Shown here piece by piece: positions 63,851 to 64,000 of a DNA stretch of 64,000 nt. The stretch spans positions 2,081,001 through 2,145,000 of the forward strand of contig NZ_NGLE02000001.1 of the NCBI RefSeq assembly GCF_002140715.2, read 5' to 3'. The position numbers were made by a program, and so were the translations under genes. This DNA is from Enterococcus sp. 4G2_DIV0659. GTDB taxonomy: Bacteria; Bacillota; Bacilli; Lactobacillales; Enterococcaceae. How positions within the stretch are numbered: position 1 is the stretch's first letter; every line of letters starts with the position of its first letter. The notes under the pieces are model-generated. The model was not told where the DNA came from. It was given only the letters and a program-made list of their open reading frames with translations, and ran no database searches.

Positions 63851-64000
63851 AAACCTCTCAACAAATAGACAAAGTGCCTTGGTACACAACGAATGAAAAG
63901 AGTTGATGTAAAAAGGTATCTACTACACTTCGTTTCGATTTCATCAATTTCTAAGTGTCAATAACACTTAGAATTGAAGGACTTGGTTGTTTGAGGTCTG
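63851..64000. other. Terminal non-coding stretch
   Basis: No gene is seen to the window edge. A hairpin lies at 63945-63976 (CAATTTCTAAGTGT against ACACTTAGAATTG, one bulge). Confidence 0.4.

Overview
The window is low-GC Firmicutes chromosome, most likely an Enterococcus. The evidence is the gene content: WxL-domain surface proteins with DUF916/DUF3324 partners, Mga-type regulators, an LPxTG adhesin, coaA next to guaA, strong AGGAGG ribosome sites and several TTG/GTG starts. No rRNA, tRNA, CRISPR array or intact insertion sequence was seen. Species cannot be fixed from the sequence alone.

Layout. 1-2.8 kb: a two-gene accessory block (a possible HEPN protein and a Schlafen/AlbA_2-like protein) against the 3' end of guaA, a known island integration site. 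2.9-5.8 kb: guaA and coaA on the minus strand, with repeat-rich DNA between them. 6.2-10.3 kb: WxL locus 1 (DUF916/DUF3324 protein, small WxL protein, lectin-WxL protein). 10.4-15.4 kb: four regulators (two divergent Mga-like proteins and two OmpR-type winged-helix proteins) leading to a 1484-residue LPSTG-anchored adhesin (15.5-20.0 kb) with four near-identical 252-bp repeats. 20.3-22.9 kb: a lipoprotein, an SGNH hydrolase and an RsmC-like methyltransferase. 23.0-28.7 kb: ribose operon rbsR-K-D-A-C-B. 29.0-35.6 kb: a third Mga-like regulator divergent from WxL locus 2. 36.4-44.0 kb: a CUT1 sugar transporter without its own ATPase, a YesL-like protein and a YesM/YesN-type two-component system. 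44.4-46.7 kb: a subtilisin-like protease, a secreted putative toxin and a small overlapping gene (candidate immunity). 47.0-58.2 kb: GH92, a GntR/LacI-type regulator, GH125, GH38, a ROK sugar kinase and GH85. 58.3-63.8 kb: adenosine deaminase, an AmiS/UreI-type channel, a LacI regulator and pdp-deoC-cdd.

How the genes fit together. The 36-58 kb region reads as an N-glycan foraging system. A secreted GH85 endoglycosidase releases high-mannose glycans from glycoproteins, the CUT1 transporter imports them, and GH92, GH38 and GH125 mannosidases plus a ROK kinase process them. It is probably controlled by the two-component system, the GntR/LacI-type repressor (two operator copies are visible) and CcpA (several cre-like sites). 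This parallels the pneumococcal N-glycan system, but here a protease/toxin/immunity-like cassette sits in the middle. The ribose operon and pdp-deoC-cdd with adenosine deaminase form a nucleoside/pentose salvage theme.

The best candidates for something undescribed are the protease-toxin-immunity cassette at 44.4-46.7 kb and the HEPN/AlbA_2 pair beside guaA. All assignments come from reading the sequence; no database search was run.
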